Shown: positions 44,564 to 52,974 of the stretch, one piece after another | Position numbering within the stretch: position 1 is the first letter of the stretch | Layout of the letters: every line of letters begins with the position of its first letter | Source: Sphingobium subterraneum | Lineage (GTDB): Bacteria > Pseudomonadota > Alphaproteobacteria > Sphingomonadales > Sphingomonadaceae | Assembly: GCF_014199435.1 (NCBI RefSeq) | Contig: NZ_JACIJP010000002.1 | Coordinates: 536,001-600,000 of the forward strand | DNA length: 64,000 nucleotides | Direction: 5' to 3' | Notes under the pieces: model-generated | Seen by the model: the letters and a program-made list of their open reading frames with translations, nothing else | Told to the model about the DNA's origin: nothing | Database searches by the model: none | Made by a program: the position numbers and the translations under genes

Positions 44564-44642
44564 CCGTTCGGGCTGAGCCTGTCGAAGCCCTGACCTTTCT
44601 TGAGAAAACAGGACGGCCCTTCGACAAGCTCAGGGCGAACGG
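44564..44642. repeat. Sphingomonad-type extragenic inverted repeat
   Basis: CCGTTCGGGCTGAGCCTGTC (from 44564) is mirrored by GACAAGCTCAGGGCGAACGG (to 44642) with about 24 bases between the full arms. This is an imperfect long hairpin of the type frequent in sphingomonad genomes. It sits inside the minus operon, between the FAD enzyme and cytochrome b genes. It could stabilise or attenuate the mRNA. Confidence 0.75.
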
Positions 44643-44660
44643 AGCGATCACCAGAAACCA

Positions 44661-47111
44661 TCATCCGTTCTCCCGTTCCAGCCGGGCGACGGACAGGAAA
44701 TCCTCCGGCGCGACGCGGATCGCGGCGCCGGTAGGGCAGGCGCGGACGCAGGCGGGGCCACCGTCAATGCCGGAGCACATGTCGCACTTTATCGCCTTCT
44801 TCGGTTTCTCGACGCCCGGTTCGGCATGTTTATACCGCCATTTTTTCGACGGCTCGCCCGGTCCCGGTCCCTTGCCCAGGAACAGCCAGCTCAGCAGCGA
44901 TGGCTTGGGCGGTGGCACGCTGTCCATGCGGATCACGCCGTAGGGGCAGTTGCGCTGGCAGTTGCCGCAGCCGATGCAGGTATCGTCGATGAACACTTCG
45001 CCGTCTGGCCCGCGATGGATGGCGTTGGGCGGACAGTCGGCCATGCAGTGCGGATGCTCGCAATGGCGGCAGGATGTCGGCACGTGGAGATGGGCGTAGG
45101 TCTTGCCCGCTTCCCGGTCCAGCCGGGACAGGCCTTCATGGCTGTCTGCGCAGGCCTTTTCACAATTGTCGCAGCCGACGCACAGATTTTCGTCGATCAG
45201 CAGCACGTCGGTCGCCTCGCCAATGCCGTTGTCGACCAGGAAACGCGCGGTTTCGGAATACATGTCGACCGCGCCGGAAAAGCTGTCCTTGCGGCTTTCA
45301 ATAAAGGCGTTCACATCCTGCCGCGATGCCATCATCGTGCGGGCGCGCTCGAGCAGCGCGGGCTTGCGGTCCATCAGCGCGCGCATCGCCGCGCCGTCGA
45401 GCTTGATGACCTCGGACTTGATCGCGGCCTTGACCGTCGCGGTGCGCTTGCCGCCGCCGATCAGTGTCATTTCCCCGACATAGGACCCGGCGGGAAGGTA
45501 GGAGAGGAACACCGGCTTCGCGGCGACCATCTTTTCGACGATCATCGATCCGACGCGGATGACATAGATGTCGGTGCCGTCCTCGCCCTCGGTGATGATC
45601 GGCTGTCCCGCGCGGACGGACAGGACCTCGGCGCTTTCCATGAGTTGCGCGACATCGTCGGTCGAAAGACCGGGGCCGAAAATCTGCAGCAGCTGCCGCT
45701 CGATCGAGATCCGGGTAACCGCGCGCTTGGCCGCCGGGACGGACGCCATCAGCTTCAATGCGGCGGTACGGGACACTTCGACCATGATCGATGCCGCGCC
45801 CGCGCGGACCGTAGCGCCACGCCGCCGCCCGGAAATCAGGCCGACCTCGCCGAAAATCGACCCCTGCTCAATGGGCACGGTGACAGACGGATCGGTGGGG
45901 TTGACCTCGACCAGCGCCGATCCTTCCGCCACAGCGAACAGCGACGAACCGGGTGCCGCCCGTTCGAACACCACGTCTCCCGCCTTGTAGGCGCGCACTT
46001 CGCTGTCGAGCATGAATTCGCGCATCTGCAGCGGGGACAGGTCGTTAAGGATCGTCACGCGCGCCCGGAGCAGCTCCAGCCATTCGTCCACCGAGCGCGT
46101 GCCGGGAAGGGCAGCGAACTTCGCTTCCAGGATCGGTTCGTCGGCGGGCTTCAGGTCGCGGTTGCCGTTGATAAACTCGACCACGTCGTAGCCCTGGTTC
46201 ATGCAATGCTTGATGAGCGGATAGCCCGCCAGCGCGCCGATCACGAAGATGCCGGGATTGGTGGTTTCGAACACCGGGGACAGTTTCGGGAAGGCCTCGC
46301 GGTCTTCGCTGGTGAAGTCGATGCCGCAGCTTTCGACGAACTTGCGCGGCGCGGCGGAGCCCATGCGCGCGATGATCCGGTCGCAGCGGATGGTTTCCTG
46401 CCCGTCGCGCGTATCGAGCACCAGTTCGCCCGGGCGCACTTCCGCCGGGGACGTCTCGGTCATGATGCGAATGCGGCCCTGCTCGCCCGCCTCCATCAGC
46501 AGCTTGACGTTGGCGCTCTTGGCGCGCGCGAAGTCCGCGCCGCGGTTGAGGATCGTGACGACATTGCCCTGTGCTGCGTCGGCGGCGAGGCCGAGCGCGT
46601 TCTCGATCCCCGCATCGCCCGACCCGATCACAGTGATGTGCTCGTCGACATATTCGCCGGGATCGTCGAGCTGGTACTGGATGTGCGGCAGATCGCCGCC
46701 GGGGCAGCGCAGCAGATTGGGGTTGCCCTGCGTGCCGATGGCCATGATGACGGCTTCGGCGACGAACGTCTGGCCCTTGGTGGTGGTAATCGTAAACGCG
46801 CCCGCGCTTCCCGTAATCGCCTTCACCTCGGCCTGATAGGCGACGGTGACGCCCAGTTCCGCTGCTTGCCGGTTCCAGGTTTCGAGAATGGCCTCGCGCT
46901 TGCCCGCATCGAAATCGCAATCGGATCGCAATATCAGCTGGCTGGGCGTCGCCATGACGTGCTTGCCCTTCTGATATTTATAGATCGTATCGGACAGATG
47001 GTCCGTCTTTTCCAGCAGGACGTGCGACAGCCCAAGCTGCGCGGCGCGCGCGGCGGCGGACAAGCCAGCCGGACCCGAGCCGACGATGGCTATACGGACG
47101 CTGTCACTCAA
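44661..47111 (-). CDS. FAD oxidoreductase with two cNMP-binding and 4x[4Fe-4S] domains
   Basis: An 816-residue soluble enzyme with a four-part layout. Residues 1-340 are an FAD/NAD(P)H pyridine-nucleotide-disulfide-type reductase (GSGPAG at 11-16, a second Rossmann GSGDAG at 163-168). Residues about 355-465 and 480-595 are two cyclic-nucleotide-binding domains. Each keeps a phosphate-cassette Glu and Arg (FGEVGLISGRRRGATV; VGEMTLIGGGKRTATV). Residues 644-794 are a DMSO-reductase-type ferredoxin with four clusters (CVGCDNCEKAC, CRHC...CMADC, CIGCGNCQRNC, CDMC...CVRAC). No signal peptide, so cytoplasmic. It probably takes electrons from NAD(P)H, gated by cAMP, into cytochrome b. The cyclic nucleotide identity is inferred. 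It is the first gene of the minus operon. Confidence 0.88.
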   Translation of the reverse strand: MSDSVRIAIVGSGPAGLSAAARAAQLGLSHVLLEKTDHLSDTIYKYQKGKHVMATPSQLILRSDCDFDAGKREAILETWNRQAAELGVTVAYQAEVKAITGSAGAFTITTTKGQTFVAEAVIMAIGTQGNPNLLRCPGGDLPHIQYQLDDPGEYVDEHITVIGSGDAGIENALGLAADAAQGNVVTILNRGADFARAKSANVKLLMEAGEQGRIRIMTETSPAEVRPGELVLDTRDGQETIRCDRIIARMGSAAPRKFVESCGIDFTSEDREAFPKLSPVFETTNPGIFVIGALAGYPLIKHCMNQGYDVVEFINGNRDLKPADEPILEAKFAALPGTRSVDEWLELLRARVTILNDLSPLQMREFMLDSEVRAYKAGDVVFERAAPGSSLFAVAEGSALVEVNPTDPSVTVPIEQGSIFGEVGLISGRRRGATVRAGAASIMVEVSRTAALKLMASVPAAKRAVTRISIERQLLQIFGPGLSTDDVAQLMESAEVLSVRAGQPIITEGEDGTDIYVIRVGSMIVEKMVAAKPVFLSYLPAGSYVGEMTLIGGGKRTATVKAAIKSEVIKLDGAAMRALMDRKPALLERARTMMASRQDVNAFIESRKDSFSGAVDMYSETARFLVDNGIGEATDVLLIDENLCVGCDNCEKACADSHEGLSRLDREAGKTYAHLHVPTSCRHCEHPHCMADCPPNAIHRGPDGEVFIDDTCIGCGNCQRNCPYGVIRMDSVPPPKPSLLSWLFLGKGPGPGEPSKKWRYKHAEPGVEKPKKAIKCDMCSGIDGGPACVRACPTGAAIRVAPEDFLSVARLERENG

Positions 47112-47143
47112 GGCAGAACCCCCATTTCTGCGGAAGACGGTTG

Positions 47144-47168
47144 GCGATCAATCGCCGGTGTTGATTGC
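47144..47168. promoter_or_regulatory. Inverted repeat upstream of the FAD oxidoreductase
   Basis: GCGATCAA (47144-47151) and TTGATTGC (47161-47168) form an inverted repeat with one mismatch and a 9-base spacer, 33 bases before the start codon. It is laid out as an operator. It is not the TTGAT-N4-ATCAA order of an FNR/Anr site, nor a CRP site. Confidence 0.35.
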
Positions 47169-47231
47169 GGTTGCGAGCCCCGGGCGGACTTTACCAGCTT
47201 CACCCGAGGGTGCCAGTGCAAATTGCCGGAT

Positions 47232-48569
47232 TTAGCGGCCGGATGTTGGAACGTGGGGGGAAAGGGGGACGGATCCTGCCGCGCGTGCACCCCGTATCCG
47301 CGCGATCAGGCGCGGAATGGGCGCATGACGGTCCATCCATGCGCTATAGTCGCGATAGGCCGGATCGGCGGAGAGGTGCGCCTCCTCGGTACGGGCGCGC
47401 CAATAATACACCGCGCTGGTCAGGGCGAGCAGGGCGCAATTGCGCACGGCGTCGGTCCAGTGCCCTGTGGTGGTCAGAACCGGGATGACCGAGAGCCACC
47501 AGAACAGGTTCTTGGCGAGATAGGCCGGGTGCCTGGTCCAGCGATAGGGTCCATGGGTGATGATCCCACGATGCGTGAGGTTCGAAAAGCGCAGGCCGAA
47601 CGCGACCGTCGCCCACGCGTAGATGCCGGTCAGCAACACCAGCAGCCCGCCCCAGATCGCCAGCAGCAGCGGATGATCGGCCAGCCACACGCTCCAGTCC
47701 GCCGTGCCGCGATGATAATCGAGTGGGCCGCCGCTCCCCATCAGCACGAACGGCGGGTAGCAGATCAGCGCCGCCGCCCAGCCTGCCGTCAGCGGATTGG
47801 CGCTGCGGATATGCGCGTCGAGCGGGCGCAGGGTCAGCATATAGCCGACCGTGGCGAACGCGACGTCGATCAGGAACAGGCTTGCAATCAGGAAACTTGC
47901 GAGCGGCACCGGACCGGAGAGGATGTCGGCGGGCTGCCAGCGGATCACGCTTGCGAAGTTGTCCGGCACGACCGAGAGCATAAAGGCGAGGAAGAATGCC
48001 TTGACCGCCCAGCTCCGCAAATGATCGGCGATCTTTCCGGCTTCGGGCTGGCCCGCTGCGCCGCCGATCACCCATTGCCCGAAGGCAAAGCAGTCGTCGC
48101 GCGGCTCCACCAGCCGACGGTCGATCCACACGATATAGGGGACGGACAGCACGAACAGCACCGGCGCGGCCCCGGTCAGCAGCTTCATGGCGTAGACATA
48201 GCCGCCGTCCGAATACCAGCGCGCCAGTCCGTAAAAGAGCGCTATCCCGCCCCATGTCGCCCACAGGCCGGCAAGCTTCACGATGCTGATGTCGACTGTT
48301 TCGCGCAGCGGGCGGGGCGACCCCGTCCAGTTGATGCCGGTTGTCGGGTTGCGGTGCACCTTGTCGACGAGCAGCGACCATGCGATCATCGGGACGCCGC
48401 ACGCCACGACAGCCGCGATGCCCGCGTGCGGGCCATCCATGCCGAAATGCCAGGCGATCAGCGTCCACCCGACCAAGCCGATGAGGCCCACCAGACCCAC
48501 GCCATGGCTGACAGCCGAGCGCGGGCACCCGGAAGCGCCTTCGGAATGGGGAGCGGAACGGTCCTTCAT
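47232..48569 (-). CDS. ICMT/NnrU-like membrane methyltransferase family protein
   Basis: A 445-residue integral membrane protein with about ten helices. The C-terminal quarter contains ITHGPYRWTRHPAYLAKN, a motif of the isoprenylcysteine/phospholipid methyltransferase (ICMT/PEMT/NnrU) fold that binds S-adenosylmethionine. The N-terminal part is additional and lacks recognised motifs. The start at 48569 has only a weak Shine-Dalgarno; upstream in-frame residues look non-coding. It is on the same strand as the redox operon but separated by the promoter region of the FAD gene, so it is probably its own unit with the DUF1345 gene. Substrate is unknown. Confidence 0.7.
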   Translation of the reverse strand: MKDRSAPHSEGASGCPRSAVSHGVGLVGLIGLVGWTLIAWHFGMDGPHAGIAAVVACGVPMIAWSLLVDKVHRNPTTGINWTGSPRPLRETVDISIVKLAGLWATWGGIALFYGLARWYSDGGYVYAMKLLTGAAPVLFVLSVPYIVWIDRRLVEPRDDCFAFGQWVIGGAAGQPEAGKIADHLRSWAVKAFFLAFMLSVVPDNFASVIRWQPADILSGPVPLASFLIASLFLIDVAFATVGYMLTLRPLDAHIRSANPLTAGWAAALICYPPFVLMGSGGPLDYHRGTADWSVWLADHPLLLAIWGGLLVLLTGIYAWATVAFGLRFSNLTHRGIITHGPYRWTRHPAYLAKNLFWWLSVIPVLTTTGHWTDAVRNCALLALTSAVYYWRARTEEAHLSADPAYRDYSAWMDRHAPIPRLIARIRGARAAGSVPLSPHVPTSGR

Positions 48570-48615
48570 GCCGTGCGGATAGACGGAAAAGGTAAGGATC
48601 CGGTGAAAGCGGCTC

Positions 48616-49284
48616 TCAGCCGCCCAGCACGTTGATCGTAAACGCCACGATGCCGAGATTGAACACAAACGCGGCCAGGCAATGCGCCGTCACCACTTTC
48701 CGGATTGAACGACTGGTAATATCCATGTCCGATGTCTGGAACGTCATGCCGAGTGTGAAGGAAAAATAGGTAAAGTCCCAGAATTCCGGCGGTCCGTCTC
48801 CGGGAAAGTCCACCCCTCCGCAATCGTCGCCTTCGGTATCGGGACTGTACCAGAGATAGGCGTAATGCATAGCGTAGATGAAATTCGAAAACAGCCAGGC
48901 AAGCATCAGGGTCGCGATGACCAGCGTGATCGTCCACGCCGAGTGGTTCTGCTTTTGCGACAGTTCTACGCCGACCGCCACGAGCAGCACGAACGACACG
49001 ATGAACGTGACGAGCAGCATGACCTCGCGATTGGCGTTGTTGCGGCGGGCGGCGTCACGGATCTGTTTGTGGTCATGGCCAAAAAGGGGCCAGAGCGTCG
49101 CGATGAACACCATAGCCGCGATATCGAATCCGCCCATGACCGCGCGCGACCATGGCAGCGCCAGGGCAATCGGTACCGCCGACAGGCAGAGTGCGAGAAA
49201 CAGTCCATAACGCCATGGCAGGAAGGGCGATTTTGCTCCACGCTCCAGGGGAACGGGCTGCTGCGCGGGGGACGTGTCGACCAT
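48616..49284 (-). CDS. DUF1345 membrane protein
   Basis: A 222-residue membrane protein with about five helices. The C-terminal block GPPEFWDFTYFSFTLGMTFQTSDM and the following 'RKVVTAHCLAAFVFNLGI' match the DUF1345 family, whose fold resembles a potassium-channel pore region ('TYFSFTLGMTFQ'). The ATG at 49282-49284 was chosen because upstream residues look like shadow coding. Its stop is 46 bases before the start of the methyltransferase-like gene. Function is not known; channel activity is conjectural. Confidence 0.78.
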   Translation of the reverse strand: MVDTSPAQQPVPLERGAKSPFLPWRYGLFLALCLSAVPIALALPWSRAVMGGFDIAAMVFIATLWPLFGHDHKQIRDAARRNNANREVMLLVTFIVSFVLLVAVGVELSQKQNHSAWTITLVIATLMLAWLFSNFIYAMHYAYLWYSPDTEGDDCGGVDFPGDGPPEFWDFTYFSFTLGMTFQTSDMDITSRSIRKVVTAHCLAAFVFNLGIVAFTINVLGG

Positions 49285-49372
49285 TATCCAACTCTGCGCT
49301 GATTTTGACCTGGCACGCAAGGCCGGAACGCTTGCGCGCGTCCAGTCGTTAAATCGGCGAAAGGAATTTGCC

Positions 49373-49564
49373 ATGAACGAACCGATGCACCGCGGCACCG
49401 AAGATACGAGGGCGGGAAGCACCAACCATATCGTCCGCTATGTGCTGGCGATTTCCGTCGCGCTTGCCGTGATCGGCATGGCAGTCGTCCTGTTATGGGG
49501 CGACGCCCGCGCACCCGACAACGCAACCGGCAGCACGACGATTTCGAAAGGCGAGGTGGACTGA
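49373..49564 (+). CDS. Small single-pass membrane protein
   Basis: A 63-residue protein starting behind AAAGGAA. A polar N-terminus (MNEPMHRGTED) precedes one helix (VRYVLAISVALAVIGMAVVLLW) and a short acidic tail, consistent with a small inner-membrane protein. No family recognised. It lies between DUF1345 (divergent) and argG (convergent, 6 bases away). Confidence 0.6.
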   Translation: MNEPMHRGTEDTRAGSTNHIVRYVLAISVALAVIGMAVVLLWGDARAPDNATGSTTISKGEVD

Positions 49565-49570
49565 CGGGCC

Positions 49571-50797
49571 TTAGCGGTCCCGCCGCCCCAGCAGGCGCAG
49601 GCGCAGCGCGTTCAGCTTGATAAAGCCCGCTGCGTCGCGCTGGTCATAGGCACCCGCGTCGTCCTCGAACGTCACGACCTTTTCGCTGTAGAGGGAGTTC
49701 GGCGATTTGCGGCCGACGACATAGACCCCGCCCTTGTAGAGCTTCAGGCGGACTGTGCCCGTGACCTTGGTCTGGCTATGGTCAATGGCCGCCTGGAGCA
49801 TCTCGCGTTCGGGTGAGAACCAGAAACCGTTGTAGATCAATTCGGCATAACGCGGAGCGAGCTCATCTTTCAAATGCGCCGCGCCGCGATCGAGCGTGAT
49901 CTGCTCGATGCCGCGATGCGCGAGGTGATAGATGGTGCCGCCCGGCGTCTCGTACATGCCACGCGACTTCATGCCCACGAAGCGATTCTCGACCAGATCG
50001 AGTCGACCGATACCATGCTTGCGGCCGTATTCGTTGAGCGTTTCGAGAAGGGTGGCCTGGGACATGCCGACGCCGTTGATCGCTACCCCATCGCCGCGCT
50101 CGAAATCAATGGTGATGAACTCGGGTGCGTCCGGCGCGTCTTCCGGATTGACGGTGCGGCTGTACACATAGTCCGGCACTTCTTCCCACGGATCTTCCAG
50201 CACTTTCCCTTCAGATGACGTGTGCAGCATGTTCGCATCAGTGGAAAAGGGGCTTTCGCCGCGCTTGTCCTTGGGCACGGGGATCTGGTGCTTTTCGGCA
50301 AACGCGATCAGGGCCGTGCGGCTGGTCAGATCCCATTCGCGCCACGGGGCAATGACCTTGATATCGGGCTGGAGCGCGTAATAGCCCAGCTCGAAGCGCA
50401 CCTGATCATTGCCCTTGCCGGTCGCGCCATGGCTCACGGCGTCGGCGCCCAGTTGCTTGGCGATTTCGATCTGGCGCTTGGCGATGAGCGGGCGGGCGAT
50501 CGACGTGCCGAGCAGATAAAGCCCCTCATACAGCGCATTGGCGCGCATCATCGGGAACACATAATCCGCGACGAATTCCTCGCGCAGGTCGTCGATGAAG
50601 ATGTGCTCTTCCTTCACCCCCATCAGGCGAGCCTTGGCGCGCGCGGGTTCCAGTTCCTCGCCCTGCCCCAGGTCGGCGGTGAAGGTCACCACCTCGCATT
50701 GGTAGGTCTGCTGCAGCCATTTCAGGATGACGCTGGTGTCGAGGCCGCCCGAAAAGGCGAGGACGACACGGTTGATCTTTTCTGGCGTGCTGGACAT
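49571..50797 (-). CDS. argG: Argininosuccinate synthase
   Basis: A 408-residue enzyme joining citrulline and aspartate with ATP in arginine synthesis. The N-type ATP-pyrophosphatase loop is [11 protein letters not shown] (about residue 13), and the family blocks '[11 protein letters not shown]', '[10 protein letters not shown]' and '[13 protein letters not shown]' are all present. The ATG at 50795-50797 is preceded by AGGGAAAG; an upstream in-frame Met would add 30 residues with no match to ArgG. The length agrees with the family (about 400). It is a housekeeping gene downstream of the Gdt1 gene. Confidence 0.96.
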   Translation of the reverse strand: MSSTPEKINRVVLAFSGGLDTSVILKWLQQTYQCEVVTFTADLGQGEELEPARAKARLMGVKEEHIFIDDLREEFVADYVFPMMRANALYEGLYLLGTSIARPLIAKRQIEIAKQLGADAVSHGATGKGNDQVRFELGYYALQPDIKVIAPWREWDLTSRTALIAFAEKHQIPVPKDKRGESPFSTDANMLHTSSEGKVLEDPWEEVPDYVYSRTVNPEDAPDAPEFITIDFERGDGVAINGVGMSQATLLETLNEYGRKHGIGRLDLVENRFVGMKSRGMYETPGGTIYHLAHRGIEQITLDRGAAHLKDELAPRYAELIYNGFWFSPEREMLQAAIDHSQTKVTGTVRLKLYKGGVYVVGRKSPNSLYSEKVVTFEDDAGAYDQRDAAGFIKLNALRLRLLGRRDR

Positions 50798-50864
50798 GGC
50801 GACGGGCTTTCCCTGAAGATATTTGATCGCGCCGGTACACGCCGCCGCGCGGTTTCGCAACATC

Positions 50865-51434
50865 TCACCACCAGTGCAGGGATGCACCCAGCAGCCAAAG
50901 GCCGATCGCGATGAACAGCGCGGCCGCGATCGCGCGCACGACGCCGAGCTTTACGCGCGCGATCAATGCTTCCCCGAGATAGACGGCAGGAACATTGGCG
51001 ATCATCATCCCGAACGTCGTTCCGGCGGTGACGGCGTAGACATTGGCGAAGCGCGCGCCCAGCGCCACCGTCGCGATCTGGGTCTTGTCGCCCATTTCGA
51101 CCAGGAAGAAAGCGATCAGGGTCGTCAGGAATATGCCCGAAGTGCGGGGCGTTTTCATCTCTTCGTCGATTTTATCCGGAACGAGCGTCCACAGTCCCAT
51201 GCCGATGAACCCCAGCGCGATGGCGATGCGAAAGGCCGGGCTTTCCAGCATTCCCGCGAGGGTATGGCCGAGCAGTGCCGCCAGAAAATGATTGGCGATG
51301 GTCGCCGCGAAGATGCCCGCCACGATGGGCAAAGGACGCCGGAACCGCGTCGCGAGCAGGATGGCGAGAAGCTGAGTCTTGTCGCCAATTTCCGCCACGG
51401 CAACAAGGGCGGTGGATGTGAGGAACGCTTCCAT
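50865..51434 (-). CDS. UPF0016/Gdt1-family (Mn) transporter
   Basis: A 189-residue membrane protein with six helices in two repeats. Each half begins with the signature E-x-G-D-K-T (EIGDKTQ near residue 15; EMGDKTQ near residue 112), diagnostic of the TMEM165/Gdt1/UPF0016 family. Bacterial members export Mn2+. The upstream leader carries a Mn-sensing yybP-ykoY riboswitch, which strongly supports manganese efflux as its job. It is followed by argG at 67 bases and probably ends before it. Confidence 0.88.
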   Translation of the reverse strand: MEAFLTSTALVAVAEIGDKTQLLAILLATRFRRPLPIVAGIFAATIANHFLAALLGHTLAGMLESPAFRIAIALGFIGMGLWTLVPDKIDEEMKTPRTSGIFLTTLIAFFLVEMGDKTQIATVALGARFANVYAVTAGTTFGMMIANVPAVYLGEALIARVKLGVVRAIAAALFIAIGLWLLGASLHWW

Positions 51435-51504
51435 GGATAGCCTTTGCGGGTCGGACGGTGCAGACGCAATGCCACCGGCCTTGCCGCCCGACCGAGCCCA
51501 AAGC

Positions 51505-51622
51505 CGATGTCATCGGTCTCGTCCAACCGGCGCTTGCGCGCTGGTCCCGCACACCATGGCATCTCTGCCAAATATGTTGATATGCGGTCCGCAACAGGGC
51601 GGAGGGGCTACTCCCCGGGTGA
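51505..51622 (-). ncRNA. yybP-ykoY (Mn2+) riboswitch in the leader of the Gdt1 gene
   Basis: Read on minus, the leader shows the conserved elements in order: GGGGAGTAG (51608-51616), then ATCAACATATTTGGC (consensus 'ucAACaUAcUuGG'), then a second conserved loop GACGAGACC. A CCGATG/CATCGG hairpin follows at 51504-51516. The element lies about 70-190 bases upstream of the UPF0016 start, the classic place. It should turn on the exporter when Mn2+ is high. The expression-platform switch itself was not modelled. Confidence 0.8.
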
Positions 51623-51654
51623 CGCTCCGGCGATAGCCCGGCGCTGTGCGTGGG

Positions 51655-52266
51655 TCAAGGCGCTGTGCCCAGCCGCAGGCTCAGGCCACGCGCGATCGCG
51701 TCGAGCCGTGCCGCGTCCGTCCCCTCCCGCGCCATGGCCGAGAGTCCGGCCAGCAATGTCATCATCTGGTCCGTGGCGATGACGGCATGCTCCGGCGCGC
51801 TGCGGGATACGCCGCGATAGAGGGCGGCGGCAATGCCCAGCCGCAATTTCCGGACATAGGCGCTGACGACCGCGTCGCTGCAATTGTTGGCGGCTTCCAG
51901 GAGCATGCACCCGCCGGAGGATGCCTCACCCTGCGGCGCGAAACGCCGGGCGGAGCACGCCAACACATTGGCCAACCGATCGTCGAGCGGTAATTCGCTC
52001 GAAAGGGCGTCGCGGACCTCCTCTGTCCAGTCCCGCGCATAGGCATCTGCAATCCGTGCGAACAGCATCGCCTTGTTGCCGAAGGCTGCATAAAAACTCG
52101 GCGGATTGATTCCCATCGCGCCGGTCAGGTCGGCAAGCGTTACGCGGTCATACCCACGCGTGAGGAACATGGTCCGGGCGGCGTCCAGCGCCCGGTCGAT
52201 GTCGAATGCGCGTGGCCGACCGCGCCGGGGACGGTCGATCGATGGGGCGGGCGCGCTCATGTTCAT
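51655..52266 (-). CDS. TetR-family transcriptional regulator
   Basis: A 203-residue regulator. The N-terminal HTH is at about 20-70 (ALDAARTMFLTRGYDRVTLADLTGAMGINPPSFYAAFGNK), an unambiguous TetR DNA-binding domain. The C-terminal ligand domain has a Cys-containing segment (SGGCMLLEAANNC) seen in the AcrR/YcdC-like group. It is divergent from the EF-hand gene with about 120 bases between them, so that gene is a possible target. Ligand unknown. The start at 52266 has an alternative at 52260. Confidence 0.85.
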   Translation of the reverse strand: MNMSAPAPSIDRPRRGRPRAFDIDRALDAARTMFLTRGYDRVTLADLTGAMGINPPSFYAAFGNKAMLFARIADAYARDWTEEVRDALSSELPLDDRLANVLACSARRFAPQGEASSGGCMLLEAANNCSDAVVSAYVRKLRLGIAAALYRGVSRSAPEHAVIATDQMMTLLAGLSAMAREGTDAARLDAIARGLSLRLGTAP

Positions 52267-52386
52267 GCTATCGCAGAATTGGTTAACGGGCGCTACAATT
52301 TTGGTGGGCTAGCCCGGTCTCGCGCCCGTTCATCATGCAGATAGGTGGTCAGGCGTAGAGTTCGCGCAGGTTCAAAGGAGATTTCC

Positions 52387-52956
52387 ATGCGCAAGATCTG
52401 GCTACTTGGTGGTGTGGCGGCGTTGGTCGCGGTTCCGGTTATCGCGGCGGAAATGGCCCCCGGCAAAACGATTGTCCGCAGTGAAGTGGAGGGCAAGGTC
52501 AAGGAGCATTTCGCCGAGGTCGACGCCAATCACGACGGCGCGATCACGCCGGAAGAAATGCGTGCGATGCGCGAGCATAAGCGCGCCGATTCGCTGGATG
52601 CGCATTTCAAGCGGCTGGACACGGACGGCAATGGCAGCATCAGCCGCGCCGAATTCAACGCGGGGCACGCCGCCATGGGCCCGATGGTGGAGCCGCCGAT
52701 GGCACATGGCGGGGAGGGGCATGGTCCCGGTCCGGGTGGCCCGATGGGCGGCATGCACGGCATGGGCGGCATGATGATGTTCCAGCAGGCCGATGCCAAC
52801 AAGGATGGCAAGGTCACGCTTGCCGAAGCGACGGCAGGTGCACTGCGCCTGTTCGATATGGTCGATACCAACAAGGATGGATCGGTGACGCCGGATGAAC
52901 GGCGCGGGTTCCGTGACCAGATGCGCGCGCAATGGAAGGGCAAGCGCGGCGGGTAA
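52387..52956 (+). CDS. Exported EF-hand protein
   Basis: A 189-residue protein with signal peptide (IWLLGGVAALVAVPVIAAEM) behind AAAGGAG. Four EF-hand loops are readable: DANHDGAITPEE, DTDGNGSISRAE, DANKDGKVTLAE and DTNKDGSVTPDE. A Met/Gly/His-rich linker (MAHGGEGHGPGPGGPMGG) lies between the second and third. It is probably a periplasmic Ca2+-binding protein; the His/Met linker could also bind other metals. Convergent with the Cfa-like gene. Confidence 0.82.
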   Translation: MRKIWLLGGVAALVAVPVIAAEMAPGKTIVRSEVEGKVKEHFAEVDANHDGAITPEEMRAMREHKRADSLDAHFKRLDTDGNGSISRAEFNAGHAAMGPMVEPPMAHGGEGHGPGPGGPMGGMHGMGGMMMFQQADANKDGKVTLAEATAGALRLFDMVDTNKDGSVTPDERRGFRDQMRAQWKGKRGG

Positions 52957-52974
52957 TCGCCGTGGGGCCGGGCG

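Noticed and set aside
44826-48635. A 1269-codon open frame on plus, antisense to the FAD oxidoreductase and methyltransferase-like genes
   Set aside because: It is a codon-bias shadow. The minus frames show clear Rossmann, cNMP and Fe-S motifs, while the plus translation is Arg/Gly/Asp-rich with no domain or start signal.
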